This document shows positions 1-10,431 of a stretch of 64,000 bases of DNA, in pieces. The notes under the pieces are model-generated. The model worked only from the letters and a program-made list of their open reading frames with translations, was not told where the DNA came from and ran no database searches. Source of the stretch: Asterias amurensis (lineage: Eukaryota > Echinodermata > Asteroidea > Forcipulatida > Asteriidae); the NCBI RefSeq assembly GCF_032118995.1, contig NC_092650.1:4030001-4094000 (forward strand), given 5' to 3'. The position numbers were made by a program, and so were the translations under genes. Each line of letters opens with the position of its first letter. The stretch's first letter is position 1.

Positions 1-244
1 CGGTAAATGAAAACGTGTATATTCACAATTCTTGTCTCCAATGATTCAACTTTACACGAAGGCAACGGTGCAGAGCGGCGGTACCGCACGTTCTGTACAA
101 AGAAATCTAATCCTGCTCGTTAATCGGCCGTCCAGCTGGAGGTCTCCTATCTTTTTCCACTGGTTAGACGGGGGCATTGTCAGGGTATTCTTTTGTTACT
201 CTGCGGTTTTGCGGGTCGTTCGAGCTCCTTCTATTCCTTCCTCC
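1..244. other. Single-copy flank left of the array
   Basis: No homology to the tandem units and no recognisable gene. The overlapping short open frames have no domain features. Confidence 0.4.
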
Positions 245-481
245 ATGGTCTAACAAAATCTCCGATCTTGATACTTTTAAACAAGAGGGGTACTTATGGC
301 TAAAGTATTACTCCTGTAAAAACAGATTGCTGAATGAGAAATATGTTTTAGCGTTAGATAATTTCCAAGTTGGTTTTTCCCCCCTTCACATGTTGTTTGT
401 GTGGGTTCAAAAAACAAAAACCATGAAGTCCCGCAAAATCATTGAAGGAGCCGGATCGATATTGACCTCTGGATCCCTATA

Positions 482-686
482 AGGGCCTTGTCACACGAGG
501 CAACTTTTGCAGGCAACCAACTGCAGTGCATGCTACAGAACCACTTTGGTAGCAAACGGGCCATGTTTCAAACATTGTATTACGATCCACAAGAGAAGAA
601 GGTGAACATTCCAATGTGAATGCTTTTTCTTCATGGAGATTGCCTGGAACTGGTTGTCCGTAAATTGCCTCGTGTGACATGGCCCT
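482..686. mobile_element. 205-bp TIR element, private to U1
   Basis: Starts AGGGCCTTGTCACACGAGGC and ends with the near-inverse, GCCTCGTGTGACATGGCCCT. U2-U4 have GGATCCCTAAAAGCC at this place with no insert. The target duplication could not be fixed. Confidence 0.65.
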
Positions 687-1500
687 AAAGCCTATCTTTT
701 CTCTGGAAATACGGTGGCAGCGGTGGGATACAAAAAAAAATAGTTTTGGCAAATGTGTACATGTACTTCCATCGACTTTATTTAAGGTGTCCAGATCATC
801 AAGTTTTAGGCATTTTTTACCCTTTTTGAAGTAAAACTAAAAAAAATTCTTGAGAATTACTGAAGAAATTACAGAACAAGATCTGATTGTGCCTTAGTCT
901 GATATAGGAATCCATTTTTACTGAATGACGTTTCCTTTGTGATCATTGTGATCACTACTTATGTTATCTTTATAAAATTTTCTAAACCAGAGGGGCTGAA
1001 AACACAACAAAGATCACTGTACATATTATTTGAAAGCAACAAACTAGAAAATAGACTACGTACTGATTCTCTAAAACGTAAATACTTTACATATCGTAGG
1101 AAAATGGCACACGTTACACTTAATGTTAAAGAATAAAATGTTCATTGATTGTCAAAATATGTATTAAAAGTGCAAAGAAGTTTTAGTGACCTCACATGTT
1201 GATCCTAGCAGACTCTTTTATACCAGTGTGCTTGGTATATTTTCTTTGTATATTAAAAGTGTCAAATAATGTGTGCAAAATAAATGAGTACATACATTTC
1301 AATCTATGGTTAGATCAGCTATGTGTCCATTTCATTCGTTAACTTTTTGTGAAAATATCTGTGGAAACTATTGTGAAACATTTGTAAAATTATTGAAAGT
1401 TACTCTTAAAAAAAAAAAAGTTTATATCTGGTGAAAATTTCCTTTGGGATTCAATATCATTACCCCCCCCCCCAAAAAAGGCAATCTCTAATCATTGTAT
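687..1500. other. 3' flank of the terminal exon (U1); no gene seen
   Basis: AT-rich sequence repeated in all units (about 13400-14230, 30140-30950, 49760-50570). It includes a poly-C tract at about 1465. No gene is supported. Confidence 0.4.
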
Positions 1501-1525
1501 TTGAACACGTTATGAAAAGCATTTG

Positions 1526-1531
1526 TTTATT
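1526..1531 (-). terminator. Polyadenylation signal AATAAA (U1)
   Basis: AATAAA on the minus strand, 32 bp past the stop of exon M. The same position in other units is 14258-14263, 30980-30985 and 50604-50609. Confidence 0.55.
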
Positions 1532-1562
1532 AAATCAAAGGAATGATCAACAGATATTTTTC

Positions 1563-1963
1563 CTAACACACCTCCAGGCAAATGGTAGAAATCTCATGGC
1601 CGAAAAGAGTGCTGGTGGTGTACAAGTCATAGCCGGCACGCATCATGTAGAACTCGGCGCAGACGTAAGGGTAGGCAATGCAGGGCAGATTGCCGAGATC
1701 ACGGACGTACTCCAGGTTATCGAAACGCAGTTTGTCCTGGCCGACCTCGATCGTCTGACTGGCTTGATCGCTGTTCAATGCCTGCTTGATGATTTCTGTC
1801 TTAGCGCCCCCGCCGTTTGAGCGTGTCGCGCTCCAGAGTTTGACTTTCCAGATTTCGGTGCCCTGGATGTTGCGCTCGATGTTTAGTATGTCGACAGTCA
1901 GTTTCAGGCCGTAGTTGTTGGTGACGCCGTACAGCTCTAGACGAGTTCTGCCGAAGCTTACAT
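1563..1963 (-). CDS. Terminal exon M copy (U1)
   Basis: 401 bp. Acceptor TTATCCAG before 1963, stop at 1563. Open throughout; about 132 residues of the unrecognised domain. It carries TIEVGQDKLRFDN and CIAYPY and has two private changes (YMMRAG, FGHEI). Confidence 0.75.
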
Positions 1964-2038
1964 CTGGATAAAAGTGTAATTAGAAAAAAAGCCGAAACAA
2001 ATGAACAATTTTTAAAAAGACATCAAAATTAAATTTCA

Positions 2039-3221
2039 AAAAATAGTTAATGGCCTGACGTTTCGACCCTAGCAGAGTCTTTCTCGAACGCTAAATGACA
2101 ACACAACAAACATGAACATGAACAGGTCCAAAGGACCCAAGAAACAACAGAGTCCTACGGGGAAAGTTCCTTGTGTTGTCACTTTCCACCCCTCACTTCC
2201 TCCCATTCGTAAAATAACCAGTTCTAACCATCATATTCTTCACACATCAGATCGACTTCAACGTGCTGTGCAGGGAGAACCCATAGTTGCCTACAGACGC
2301 CCACCAAGTCTCAGGGATCTCATTGTCCGAGCAGAAGTCCCTCCCATTAATGATGATGTTAATCCCCCTCTACCACAGGGAACTTTTAGGTGTTCCAACA
2401 TCTCCAAATGCATCGTCTGTAGACAACACATCAGGGAATCGGACTCCTTCACCAGTAACACCGGCGGTACCACCCATAAGACAAGGGGTCATGTCACCTG
2501 CACCACCACTAATCTCATTTATCTCATATCTTGCAGAGTCTGTGGTGTTCAATATATAGGTGAAACAAGAACTACACTCAAGAGGTGTTTCTACGGCCAC
2601 AGATCTACAGTCAAGACCCAAAAGTTAGATACACCTGTAGGTCATCACTTCAATCTTCCTAATCACTTCATTTCTGACATGATCTTACAGGGCATAGAGG
2701 CACTAAGCAACCACAGAGAGACTGTGCGTTTGAGTAGGGAGAAACTCTGGATTAGACGCCTCCAGACCAATCAACCCCATGGTCTGAACATCCAAGAAGG
2801 AAACAACTAATTAACCTTTTGTTTTGCCGTCTCCTTTTTTCTCCATAGCCTTTTAGCCTGAGCCTCACTCACTAATAAACTACTTTTTACCCAACCTCAC
2901 CACCCTTGATGTTGTCCTTTGTGTTTCCATCTTCTTGCTTGTGGTCAAGCCAGTCCCTTCCTTTCACCCCCCCCCTTTTTGTCCCCCTATTCATTGTTTA
3001 CCCCCTGCTTTTTTATGTATGCTTTCTAACCCCATTCATGTATTTCCACTTCACTGCTTATGTTTCACTTAGTTACCTGTTCATGTTTGTTGTGTTGTCA
3101 TTTAGCCTTCGAGAAAGACTCTGCTAGGGTCGAAACATCAGGCCATTACCTATTTTTTTGCATTTATACTCTCGGTCCATTTGGTTGGTAAGTTGTTTGC
3201 AACAGCTAATTCTATTTTCTC
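2039..3221 (+). mobile_element. Penelope-like element remnant with inverted terminal repeats (U1)
   Basis: Inserted between exons M and L of the VWC copy. Flanked by a 14-bp duplication AAAATTAAATTTCA (2025-2038 and 3222-3235). The empty site in U3 and U4 has a single copy. Inverted repeats of about 85 bp (2038-2126 and 3076-3159) contain TTTCGACCCTAGCAGAGTCT and its inverse. The interior encodes a GIY-YIG protein. No reverse transcriptase remains, so the copy is internally or 5' truncated. Confidence 0.75.
2112..2810 (+). CDS. GIY-YIG endonuclease domain of a Penelope-like retroelement (U1)
   Basis: 232-residue open frame. Residues about 100-135 hold a cysteine cluster (CIVCRQH, then CTTTNLIYLISC). 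The GIY-YIG motif is LIYLISCRVCGVQYIGET, followed by R and H of the catalytic set (FYGHRST) and PVGHHFN. In Penelope-like elements this domain sits at the C-terminus after the reverse transcriptase; here the transcriptase is absent. The ATG lies in the inverted repeat and may not be a true start. Versus U2 it has GEP for EEP, an extra D in NDDVN, and C for R in KRCFYGH. Confidence 0.75.
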   Translation: MNMNRSKGPKKQQSPTGKVPCVVTFHPSLPPIRKITSSNHHILHTSDRLQRAVQGEPIVAYRRPPSLRDLIVRAEVPPINDDVNPPLPQGTFRCSNISKCIVCRQHIRESDSFTSNTGGTTHKTRGHVTCTTTNLIYLISCRVCGVQYIGETRTTLKRCFYGHRSTVKTQKLDTPVGHHFNLPNHFISDMILQGIEALSNHRETVRLSREKLWIRRLQTNQPHGLNIQEGNN

Positions 3222-3340
3222 AAAATTAAATTTCATCACGTTTAATTATTTGATCTGATCTCAGATATTAAACCTAAAAAAAAAAACCTTCATCAAAAAA
3301 GTTTTATTGTCTTGAAATCCCGCTCCTGGCTATACATTAC

Positions 3341-3520
3341 CTGGACATGTTCCACAGCAGTCTCCTTGGCCTTTAATTGGATCAGGACACCTGACTAGAG
3401 AGCAGTCTGTTGGTCCACATGATACAAAACCGTTGGAACACGTGCAGGAGATGCACGACTGGATTGGATCCGCCCACGTCTCACCACTCTGGTGCTCAGT
3501 GTTACTATGGAAGCAGCCGG
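3341..3520 (-). CDS. VWC exon L copy (U1)
   Basis: 180 bp exon. Acceptor ATCAACAG before 3520, donor GTAATG after 3341. It reads GCFHSNTEHQSGETW, CISCTC, CGPTDC and DCCGTCPG. The frame and splice sites are intact. Confidence 0.78.
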
Positions 3521-3605
3521 CTGTTGATACATTCAAAGAAATATTATTACAAAATGTTTTTAAGGGGCGAGTGTCTTCAAAAGGTTCTGTCATAGAGCTG
3601 CTTAA

Positions 3606-3957
3606 AGGCACTGTTCACGTTTGGTCTCAAAATATATATTTGCATAAAACCTCTTGGTAACGAGCAACGGAGAGCTCTTGATAGTATAAAACATTGTGAG
3701 AAACGACTCCCTCTGAAGTAACGCAGTTTTTGAGAAGGAGGTAATTTCTCACTAAAATAATAAAAGATTTCTGGCCAGAAGCCCTTTATTCCTATCTGGA
3801 AGCACACGTACAACAAGGGTGTCTTTTCTTTCATCATTTTCTTGCAACTTCAATGATCAATTAAGTCAAAATTTTCACAGGTTTGTTATTTTATGCTGTT
3901 GGGATACATCAAGTGAGAATACTGGTCTTTGATAATTACCAACCGTGTACAGTGCCT
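3606..3957. mobile_element. TTAA-flanked foldback MITE (U1 intron K-L)
   Basis: 352 bp, AGGCACTGTTCACG to its inverse near GTGTACAGTGCCT, with TTAA at 3602-3605 and 3958-3961. Present at the same place in all four units, so it predates the duplications. Confidence 0.65.
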
Positions 3958-3961
3958 TTAA

Positions 3962-5289
3962 GCACAAAAAGTAGCTTAGAACAACAACATGAGTGGTATT
4001 TTATAGAATTTGTGTTTGAAATCGCTTTATTTGTTGAAGTAATTTTCAACTTATTTAAAGGAACGTTACAGAATTGGTAAGAAACAAAAATCGCGAAGAT
4101 CACAGATTTACATAAAAATTACACGGTCTAATAATGATAGTTGAAAAAATTCCTTAAAATATTTGTGTGAAATGTCATATTTGATGAGAAATGAACAAGC
4201 TAACTTCGTGTTTGGAGTTTATCGCTCAGTGAGCGTTTTCATTTTATTTTGGCATCGATGCAATGCAAAATTTGTAATCGACTTTTCACTATTCTCTCGT
4301 GACCAAGACGGCAGATCGATCTCAAACTTCTACAGGTTTGTCTATGCATATGGTGGACTACATAAAGTGTTTACACGGCCAGCAACTGTTTTGTTAGCGA
4401 AAACCAATTCTGTAATGTTTCTTATAAGCAAATTTGACTTGGCTCAGTGGTTTCTGCCCATGCCCTCCCTTTGTGGACCCCGGTTCGGATCAGACCAGAG
4501 CCTTGCATTTAGAGTGGGTTTTCAGTCCCTACCTGATCACAGGGGTTTCCCCCATTGGGTTTTCCCAAGTCACGTAGGGATCCCAAGTCATCCTCAGTGT
4601 TGGACTTGTAGAAAGTTAACTTTTGGGATTGTCACGTGATAATCAGTCTCTTTTTCTATAGCTTTCGACTTGGAAGAGCAATTCATTTTATTTGGTCTGG
4701 ATTTCTCTCTAGTTTTATAGGGAGCATGGCTCTGGCCATGCTCCTAAAAAAAACCTATTATCTGGGAGGGATAAGTTCTAAGAGATATTTGTGAGTATTA
4801 TTTTGTGCTTTGACCCTCATATATGCCTGAATTATTGCGATTTGTAGCTCTCCATTTGGATCGTTTTAGTTTGTAAAACAATGTGTGTATGCCAGGCAGC
4901 ACCGTCACACACGTTAGCCTCTGTGTGTGCTGACCTTTTTGTGAACTTTGCGCACTGTGTAATGTAATAGGCTTCATGTAGTGTATACTGTAGTGTTATA
5001 ACTTTTTGTATGTTTTCTATGGGTTGGAAGTATTAAAACCTGTATAGAAGAGATTTTCATAAAAACGTAATTGGCTTATACTATAAGTTATAGCGTTTAT
5101 TATGATTTGATGGTATTTTGGCGAATGCTCGTCCTATTAAGTGGAGGACCAGCTCTCTCCTTCCCGTCTCTCTCTCTTACATTAACATTTCTTCTTATTC
5201 CTATTCACCCCGTTATTGGCGCTAATTTTGCTGTTGGGTGTGTAATCAAATAATAGTAATAAACATTTCTGAAATAAATAGATAACCAC
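3962..5289. other. Intron between exons K and L, unit copy; no gene accepted
   Basis: Includes a 158-codon open frame (4163-4639) also open in U2 and U3 but broken in U4 at about 52310. It has no recognisable domain and lies antisense within an intron. It is probably a chance open frame in conserved repeat sequence. Confidence 0.4.
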
Positions 5290-5480
5290 TGGGGCACAAT
5301 TTTCATAAAGCCTGCAAGCACAAAAACTGTTAAGCACAGAAAAGTATTGCTTAACAGAAACAGATTACCAGCCAGAATTAGTGTAGATTGTTGTGACTGT
5401 GCACCACTCAATCATAGCTTAGCAAAACAATCTTGTCAAGTAGTATTTTCTGCTTAACAGCTTTATGAAATTGGGCCTGG
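5290..5480. mobile_element. Foldback MITE beside exon K (U1)
   Basis: Inverted ends TGGGGCACAATTTTCATAAA and GCTTTATGAAATTGGGCCTG. It ends about 20 bp from the donor of exon K. Present in all units. Confidence 0.55.
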
Positions 5481-5498
5481 ATGATTTTTTTTACGTAC

Positions 5499-5693
5499 CT
5501 AGCACTCCACATTTCGGACAGCATTGTCCTGGCTCTGTAACAGGGTTCTCGCAGAACAACGCCGGGCATACAACTGGGCCACATTTTACCTCTCCGTCGA
5601 CACACTCGCACGTAGAGCAGTTATTATCCCAGGTGTCACCGTGTTGGTAGGTGCCTAAACCAAAGTCAAGTACACACTCCCTGAGCTCCAAAT
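5499..5693 (-). CDS. VWC exon K copy (U1)
   Basis: 195 bp exon. Acceptor CCGGCAG before 5693, donor GTACGT after 5499. It reads RECVLDFGLGTYQHGDTW, CSTCEC, CGPVVC and QCCPKCGVLG. Ten cysteines, intact. Same-strand exon next after the coiled-coil exon at 9948-10431. Confidence 0.78.
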
Positions 5694-5802
5694 CTGCCGG
5701 TAGAATTAAGGGCTAGTCAATTGACCATGGTTTTGACAGCATGAGGGCGCTTTCCACAGGAAATATTTTGTGCATCACAACAATTCTTTCATCTTATTTT
5801 AA

Positions 5803-6132
5803 AGGCCTGGACACTATTGATAATTACTCAAAAAAAATTGTTAGCATGAAAACTTACTTGGTAACAAGCAATGGAAAGTTGTAGATGGTACAAAACATTG
5901 TGAGAAACGGCTCCTGCTCAAGTAGTTTTTAAGAAAGAGGTTATTTCTCACTCTTCTGAAAGCACACACGTTTTGTGCAACAAGGTTTTTTTTTTATTAG
6001 TATTCTCTTGCAACTTTGACAACCAATTAAGTCAAAATTTTCACAGGTTTGTTAATTTATGCATATTGTTGATATACTGTACACCAAGTGAGGATACTGG
6101 TCTTTGACAGTTACCAAACTTATCCAGTGCCT
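5803..6132. mobile_element. TTAA-flanked foldback MITE upstream of exon K (U1)
   Basis: AGGCCTGGACACTATTGATA to its inverse ending CCAGTGCCT, with TTAA at 5799-5802 and 6133-6136. Shared by all units. Confidence 0.6.
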
Positions 6133-6865
6133 TTAAACAGCCTGTATGGTGTTTGCAATTACGATAAGGGAGGCCGTCTTTAACTATTAATTATTAGGTA
6201 TCACACAAATGCGATTTGCGCAATAGTACATTAGCTCAATACGCAGAGTTAGAAAAGCGCAATATCGTAATACACAAGGTGTGACATGGTCAGTGTGACA
6301 TTTATAGGTCCAAAATCGGCTAATTTGGAATAAGTCATGCGTTACACTTGAGAACGTACAAGTGAGAACCATAACTTTATGATGAGAACACACCCATTTC
6401 GCCAAACTCATTGTCCGGATCTTACTGATTTGCCACACAGACGCTATTTAGGCATGTCTTCCATGCCCAATGTGACACAGGTGTACATAATTTGTAAATC
6501 ACCCATATCTTTAGAAATAAAAAATATTTTCCCTTAATTTTTTCTTTTACATAACCTCTACTATATACTGATCATTATTATAAGTTCTAATCATTGCATT
6601 TTAACATAATTTCTAGAGAAAAAAAATGTCCAAATGCCAAGTATATTATCGTACAAGTATGTATGGTGTCTTCGTCAAACTTCAAGAGGTCATGACCTTG
6701 TCTAAAATTTCTATAGCCGTCAAAAGAGTGGGCTATTATGTGACACGGAGTTCACTGTGGGCTTTGGTGGTTGTTTTGATGAGGGGTTTTAAATTTTTCA
6801 ATTTTTTAAATGTTTTTTTTATAGATGTGACACATGTGTCACACCTCAGGGTTTAACAAACCTCA

Positions 6866-7050
6866 GAGGAAATTACTTATATAGAATTTGAGGCATTGCA
6901 TTACTCTTTCTCAAAAACGTAGTTATTTCAGAGGGAGCCGTTTCTCGCAATGTTTTATACTACCAACAGCTCTCCAATGCTCGTTATATACCAAGTAAGT
7001 TTATATGCTATAATTTTATTTTGAGGATTTAATAGTGTCCAGCGCTTTAA
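6866..7050. repeat. Truncated MITE at the fibrinogen-exon deletion junction (U2)
   Basis: Right half of the AGGCAGTGGACAC family, from GAAATTACTTATATAG to TAGTGTCCAGCGCT. The missing left half exists at 38073-38248 in U4, on the far side of the deleted fibrinogen exons. The same junction lies at about 19608 in U3. Confidence 0.65.
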
Positions 7051-7158
7051 ACTGAGTCTCTATAAACGTGTTTTGGACAAATTTAAGATACTTTAACAAG
7101 GCTTCAAAAACAACTATTACACAATATGTATTTTCACAAACTTGTCTAAAGCCTTTAA

Positions 7159-7524
7159 AAGGAAGGTACACGTTTGGTAATTACTCAAAACAAATATTAA
7201 CTTAAAAACTGACTTGGTAACGAGCATTGGAGAGCTGTTGATAATATAAAACATTGTGGGAAACGACTCCCTCTGAAGTAACGTAGTTTTTGAGAAAGAG
7301 GTAATTTCTCACTCAAATAATAAAAGACTTTTAGCTAGAAGTCTGTTATTCATATCAAAGCACAGAAGTTCGTCAAACAAGGGTGTTTTTCCTTTCATCA
7401 TTTTCTTGCAACTTCGATGACCGATTGAGCCCAAATTTTCACAGGCTTGTTATTTTATGCTTATGATAGGATACACCAAGTGAGAACACTGGTCTTTGAC
7501 AATTACCAAACGTGTACCGTGTCT
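7159..7524. mobile_element. TTAA-flanked foldback MITE (U2)
   Basis: AAGGAAGGTACACGTTTGGT to its inverse ACCAAACGTGTACCGTGTCT, with TTAA on both sides. Also present in U3 (about 19913) and U4 (about 44287). Confidence 0.6.
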
Positions 7525-7588
7525 TTAACACAATTAGCAACAACACTTATTTATTAGGATACACAAACTAAAACTTTAGAGGTATTAA

Positions 7589-7971
7589 AGGAACACGTTG
7601 CCTTGGATCGGTCGAGCTGGTCTTTGAAAAGCGTTTTGTGACCGTTTGTTATAGAATGCATATGGTTAGAAAGATGATGTAAAAGTAGAATACAATGATC
7701 TACACAAATATGCCTCGAAATTGCGTGGTTTTCTTTTTACCTCGTCCAATAACACGGTCGGCCATTTATGGGGGTCAAAATTTTGACTCCCATAAATGGG
7801 CGACGGTGATAGTTCGCGACGTAAAAAGAAAACCGTGCAATTTTGAGTGATACTTGTGTGGATCATTATATTCTACTTTTAAAACATCTTTCTAACCATA
7901 TACATTTCATAACAAACGGTTTCAAACGCTTTTTATAGACCAACTCGTCCGATCCAAGGCAACGTGTTCCT
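7589..7971. mobile_element. 383-bp TTAA foldback MITE, private to U2 (first)
   Basis: Begins AGGAACACGTTGCCTTGGAT and ends with the inverse, ATCCAAGGCAACGTGTTCCT. TTAA at 7585-7588 and 7972-7975. U4 shows the empty site GAGGTATTAAACACG. The whole element is a long hairpin centred on a CATTTATGGG/CCCATAAATG palindrome. The TTAA target is as in piggyBac-type elements, but no transposase is present. Confidence 0.82.
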
Positions 7972-8167
7972 TTAAACACGACTGGTCTTTTCCGCAGACT
8001 ATTTCCTAGGATAAACTGTGTCTCGTTATGTATAGGTTCTGTCTGCCGTGCTTAACGGGCATAGGCCTACGTCCTCGAACGCGGAGAATGCGTCCCACAG
8101 GCAGAGCGCCTCCGCTGAAATTCAGCAGGACATTTTTTTCGGTATGGTTTTGACAGTCAGACATTAA

Positions 8168-8550
8168 AGGAACACGTTGCCTTGGATCGGTCGAGTTGGT
8201 CTTTGAAAAGCCTTTGTAACCGTTTTTTATAAAATGCATATGGGTAGAAAGCTGTTGTAAAAGTAGAATACAATGATCCACACAAACATGCCTCGAAATT
8301 GCGTGGTTTTCCTTTTACCTCGTCGACTAAACACGTCGGCCATTTATGGGGGTCAAAATTTTGACTCCCATAAATGGCCGACCATGTTAGTTCGCACAGT
8401 AGAAGGAAAACCACGCAATTTTGAGGCAAACTTGTGTGGATCATTGTATTCTACTTTTAAAACATCTTTCCAACCATATGCATTTTATAAAAAACGGTTA
8501 CAAACGCTTTTGTTTTGACCAACTCGTCCGATCCAAGGCAACGTGTTCCT
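8168..8550. mobile_element. 383-bp TTAA foldback MITE, private to U2 (second)
   Basis: Same termini and length as 7589-7971, with TTAA at 8164-8167 and 8551-8554. The empty site ACATTAAAAC is seen in U3 (about 20513) and U4 (about 44900). Two independent insertions of one family lie within 1 kb. Confidence 0.82.
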
Positions 8551-8554
8551 TTAA

Positions 8555-9947
8555 AACAAAAAAGTTGCGAGCAATAAAAACAAAACTATTCGAAGACTTG
8601 TACCAACGTAGGCTTGTAACGTTAACCTTGAGAAATCATTATTTTCAAGATTATTTTACACGAAATTTTCGTGAATCCATGAACAGATGCGGACGTACTG
8701 TACAAAGATAAAAGCAGTTCCTGTCGGCCGCCCCAATGCATTTGTGTATGCTGGGGGAAGTAATAAAAAGGCTCGTGTCATCACAGGGGCTCACACGGGA
8801 TAATACCCCTGCGCACATCTAGCATGGTAGCAGGCAATGTACACACTACACACAGTTCCACAAAATAGAGCATTTTGAACAAGAAGGAACAACACATTTC
8901 TTGTTTTATTGTCTAAAAAGATTACAAGTGTCGCACAGAGGCAAAATAGATGAAGATATAAAAATAAAATAACTTATTTTTTTTTTGTCATAAAAAGATG
9001 AGAGAGGGACAAATTCCCCTCTAGCGGACAGAATCCATTAGGAGATTCTACCCCCCCCCCCCGACCTATGTGCGGAGGGACAGAACAGTCTCTGTGACAC
9101 CGAAAATCTGACTTGGGGCGAGCCTATGAAACCCCCTCCTAAAAAAAAAACACGTTTTGACCTCTCGTGTTCATTTTACATAGAGATTCGCAGTCAAATC
9201 TTACGTACATACATGAACATATTTGTATGTACATGTACATGCATGCAGATGACCGAATAGTGCAGCTGACAAAACTGACCTCGGGCCATTGGGATCAATG
9301 AAAAGCTTACGTCACTGCAAATTTATCCAATGAAATCAATCAAATTAATCATTGTATCCAATGAAACCAATGTGATATGCACTGTATAAACCCAGAGCAT
9401 GTCTTTATCCTTGGGGACAAAAGGAAATCAAATAAAGGGAAACAGCTAGACTGTTCACTGTCTTTATCCACCCTCAGATCCTTAAATGCCTTCTTAGTAT
9501 AGTTTTAACAGTAGTTTTTTTTGTCAGATAATAGACTCGACTATAATTTGTGTAACTTTCTCTTTTATTGGTGTCAATAGTTGTCTAATGTGATGTATTT
9601 TTTTGAAACTTTTTGCTCCTTCTATATTTTATACTTTTGGTAATAAGAACAACGTGGAATGCATTTTGGTAACCATTCACTTCGAAGTACTGCGGTTATG
9701 AACAAATATTTAATATAGATTCACCAAAAATTTGACTATAAGGAGGGTTACCGGTAACGCTTCTAAGAATGTGTTTTCTTATATATTATTAGGAAACATC
9801 AATTGGAAATTATTCTTCCCGCGCGGACGTGGACATGTACTACATGGATAACAAATTTCATGTGTTTTCACATGATAAATAAAAAATCATATATTGAAAT
9901 GAAACTTGACAGTAACCGAACAATGACTGCAAACAAATCAAACTTAC
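8555..9947. other. Intronic or intergenic stretch, U2; no gene seen
   Basis: AT-rich, with poly-C and poly-A tracts. Repeated in U3 and U4. It contains the site of the 4.76 kb insertion of U3 (at about 9431). Confidence 0.4.
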
Positions 9948-10431
9948 GTCTACCATGAATAAATTCCACCAGGGTAGATAGAGAGACTTGTAGGTCGTCC
10001 AACTGTCGTCTTATACCCTGTACTTCAGAGGAGGCCTTTTCTTGATTTGCTGCGACTGTGACCTTCAACTCTTCCATCTTAATTATGGCGTCCTCAAGTT
10101 CAGATGAAACAGTTTCTTGGTTGGTCGATACTGCAACCTGCAGCTCATCGACCTTCCGTCTTGTGTCCTCTAGCTCGGTGCACTCAGGGGAAACACCTTC
10201 TTGATCGTCTGTCATTAGAACTTTGAGCTCTTTCACCTGGTCTTGCGTGTTTCTGACTTCATCTTCAAGAATGACTAGGTAGTTTTCTACTATACGCCTT
10301 AACTCGTCTACCTTACGATTTGTATCTACATCACATGAAACCGTTCTCTGGTTGCTGGAAGCTTCAACTTGTAGTTCAACTTGAGACTTCACGATCAGAA
10401 AGATCAAGAGGAAACGGATAATCAACGCCAT
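9948..10431 (-). CDS. Secreted coiled-coil exon 1 of fibrinogen-related gene (U2 copy)
   Basis: 484 bp exon from ATG at 10431 to a consensus donor GTAAGT after 9948 (phase 1). It encodes 161 residues. Residues 1 to about 24 are a hydrophobic signal peptide (MALIIRFLLIFLIVKS). The rest is rich in heptads with E, K, L, V (VDELRRIVENYLVILEDEV and similar), forming a coiled coil with cysteines near residues 33 and 80 that could link chains. Such an N-terminus is typical of ficolin/FREP-like proteins that end in a fibrinogen domain. The open frame continues into the intron for 26 codons and should not be read as protein. Confidence 0.75.

Larger units (their letters stand above)
245..6186. repeat. 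Tandem segmental duplication unit U1 (partial)
   Basis: Near-identical to U2 from about 12660 onward. Homology starts at about position 245 and ends at the shared junction GTCTTTAACTA (6186). It contains VWC exons M, L and K, a Penelope-like insertion and two MITEs. It lacks the CCGG-flanked element that U2-U4 carry. Confidence 0.85.
1563..10431 (-). other. Candidate chimeric gene 1: signal peptide + coiled coil + 2 VWC + C-terminal domain
   Basis: Gene-level inference from exons 10431-9948, 5693-5499, 3520-3341 and 1963-1563. The first exon ends in phase 1 (HGR plus c) and the VWC exon begins with the two matching bases, so the frame stays open through to the stop. The total is 1260 nt, about 419 aa. 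No other recognised same-strand exon lies between. The fibrinogen exons that would normally follow exon 1 are deleted here. AATAAA follows the stop (1526-1531). Each exon and splice site is visible; that they are transcribed together is inferred and untested. Confidence 0.45.

Noticed and set aside
4163-4639. 158-codon open frame repeated in U2 (16894) and U3 (32421)
   Set aside because: It is antisense within an intron, has no domain or signal, and is broken in U4 at about 52310. Its conservation is explained by the recent duplication.
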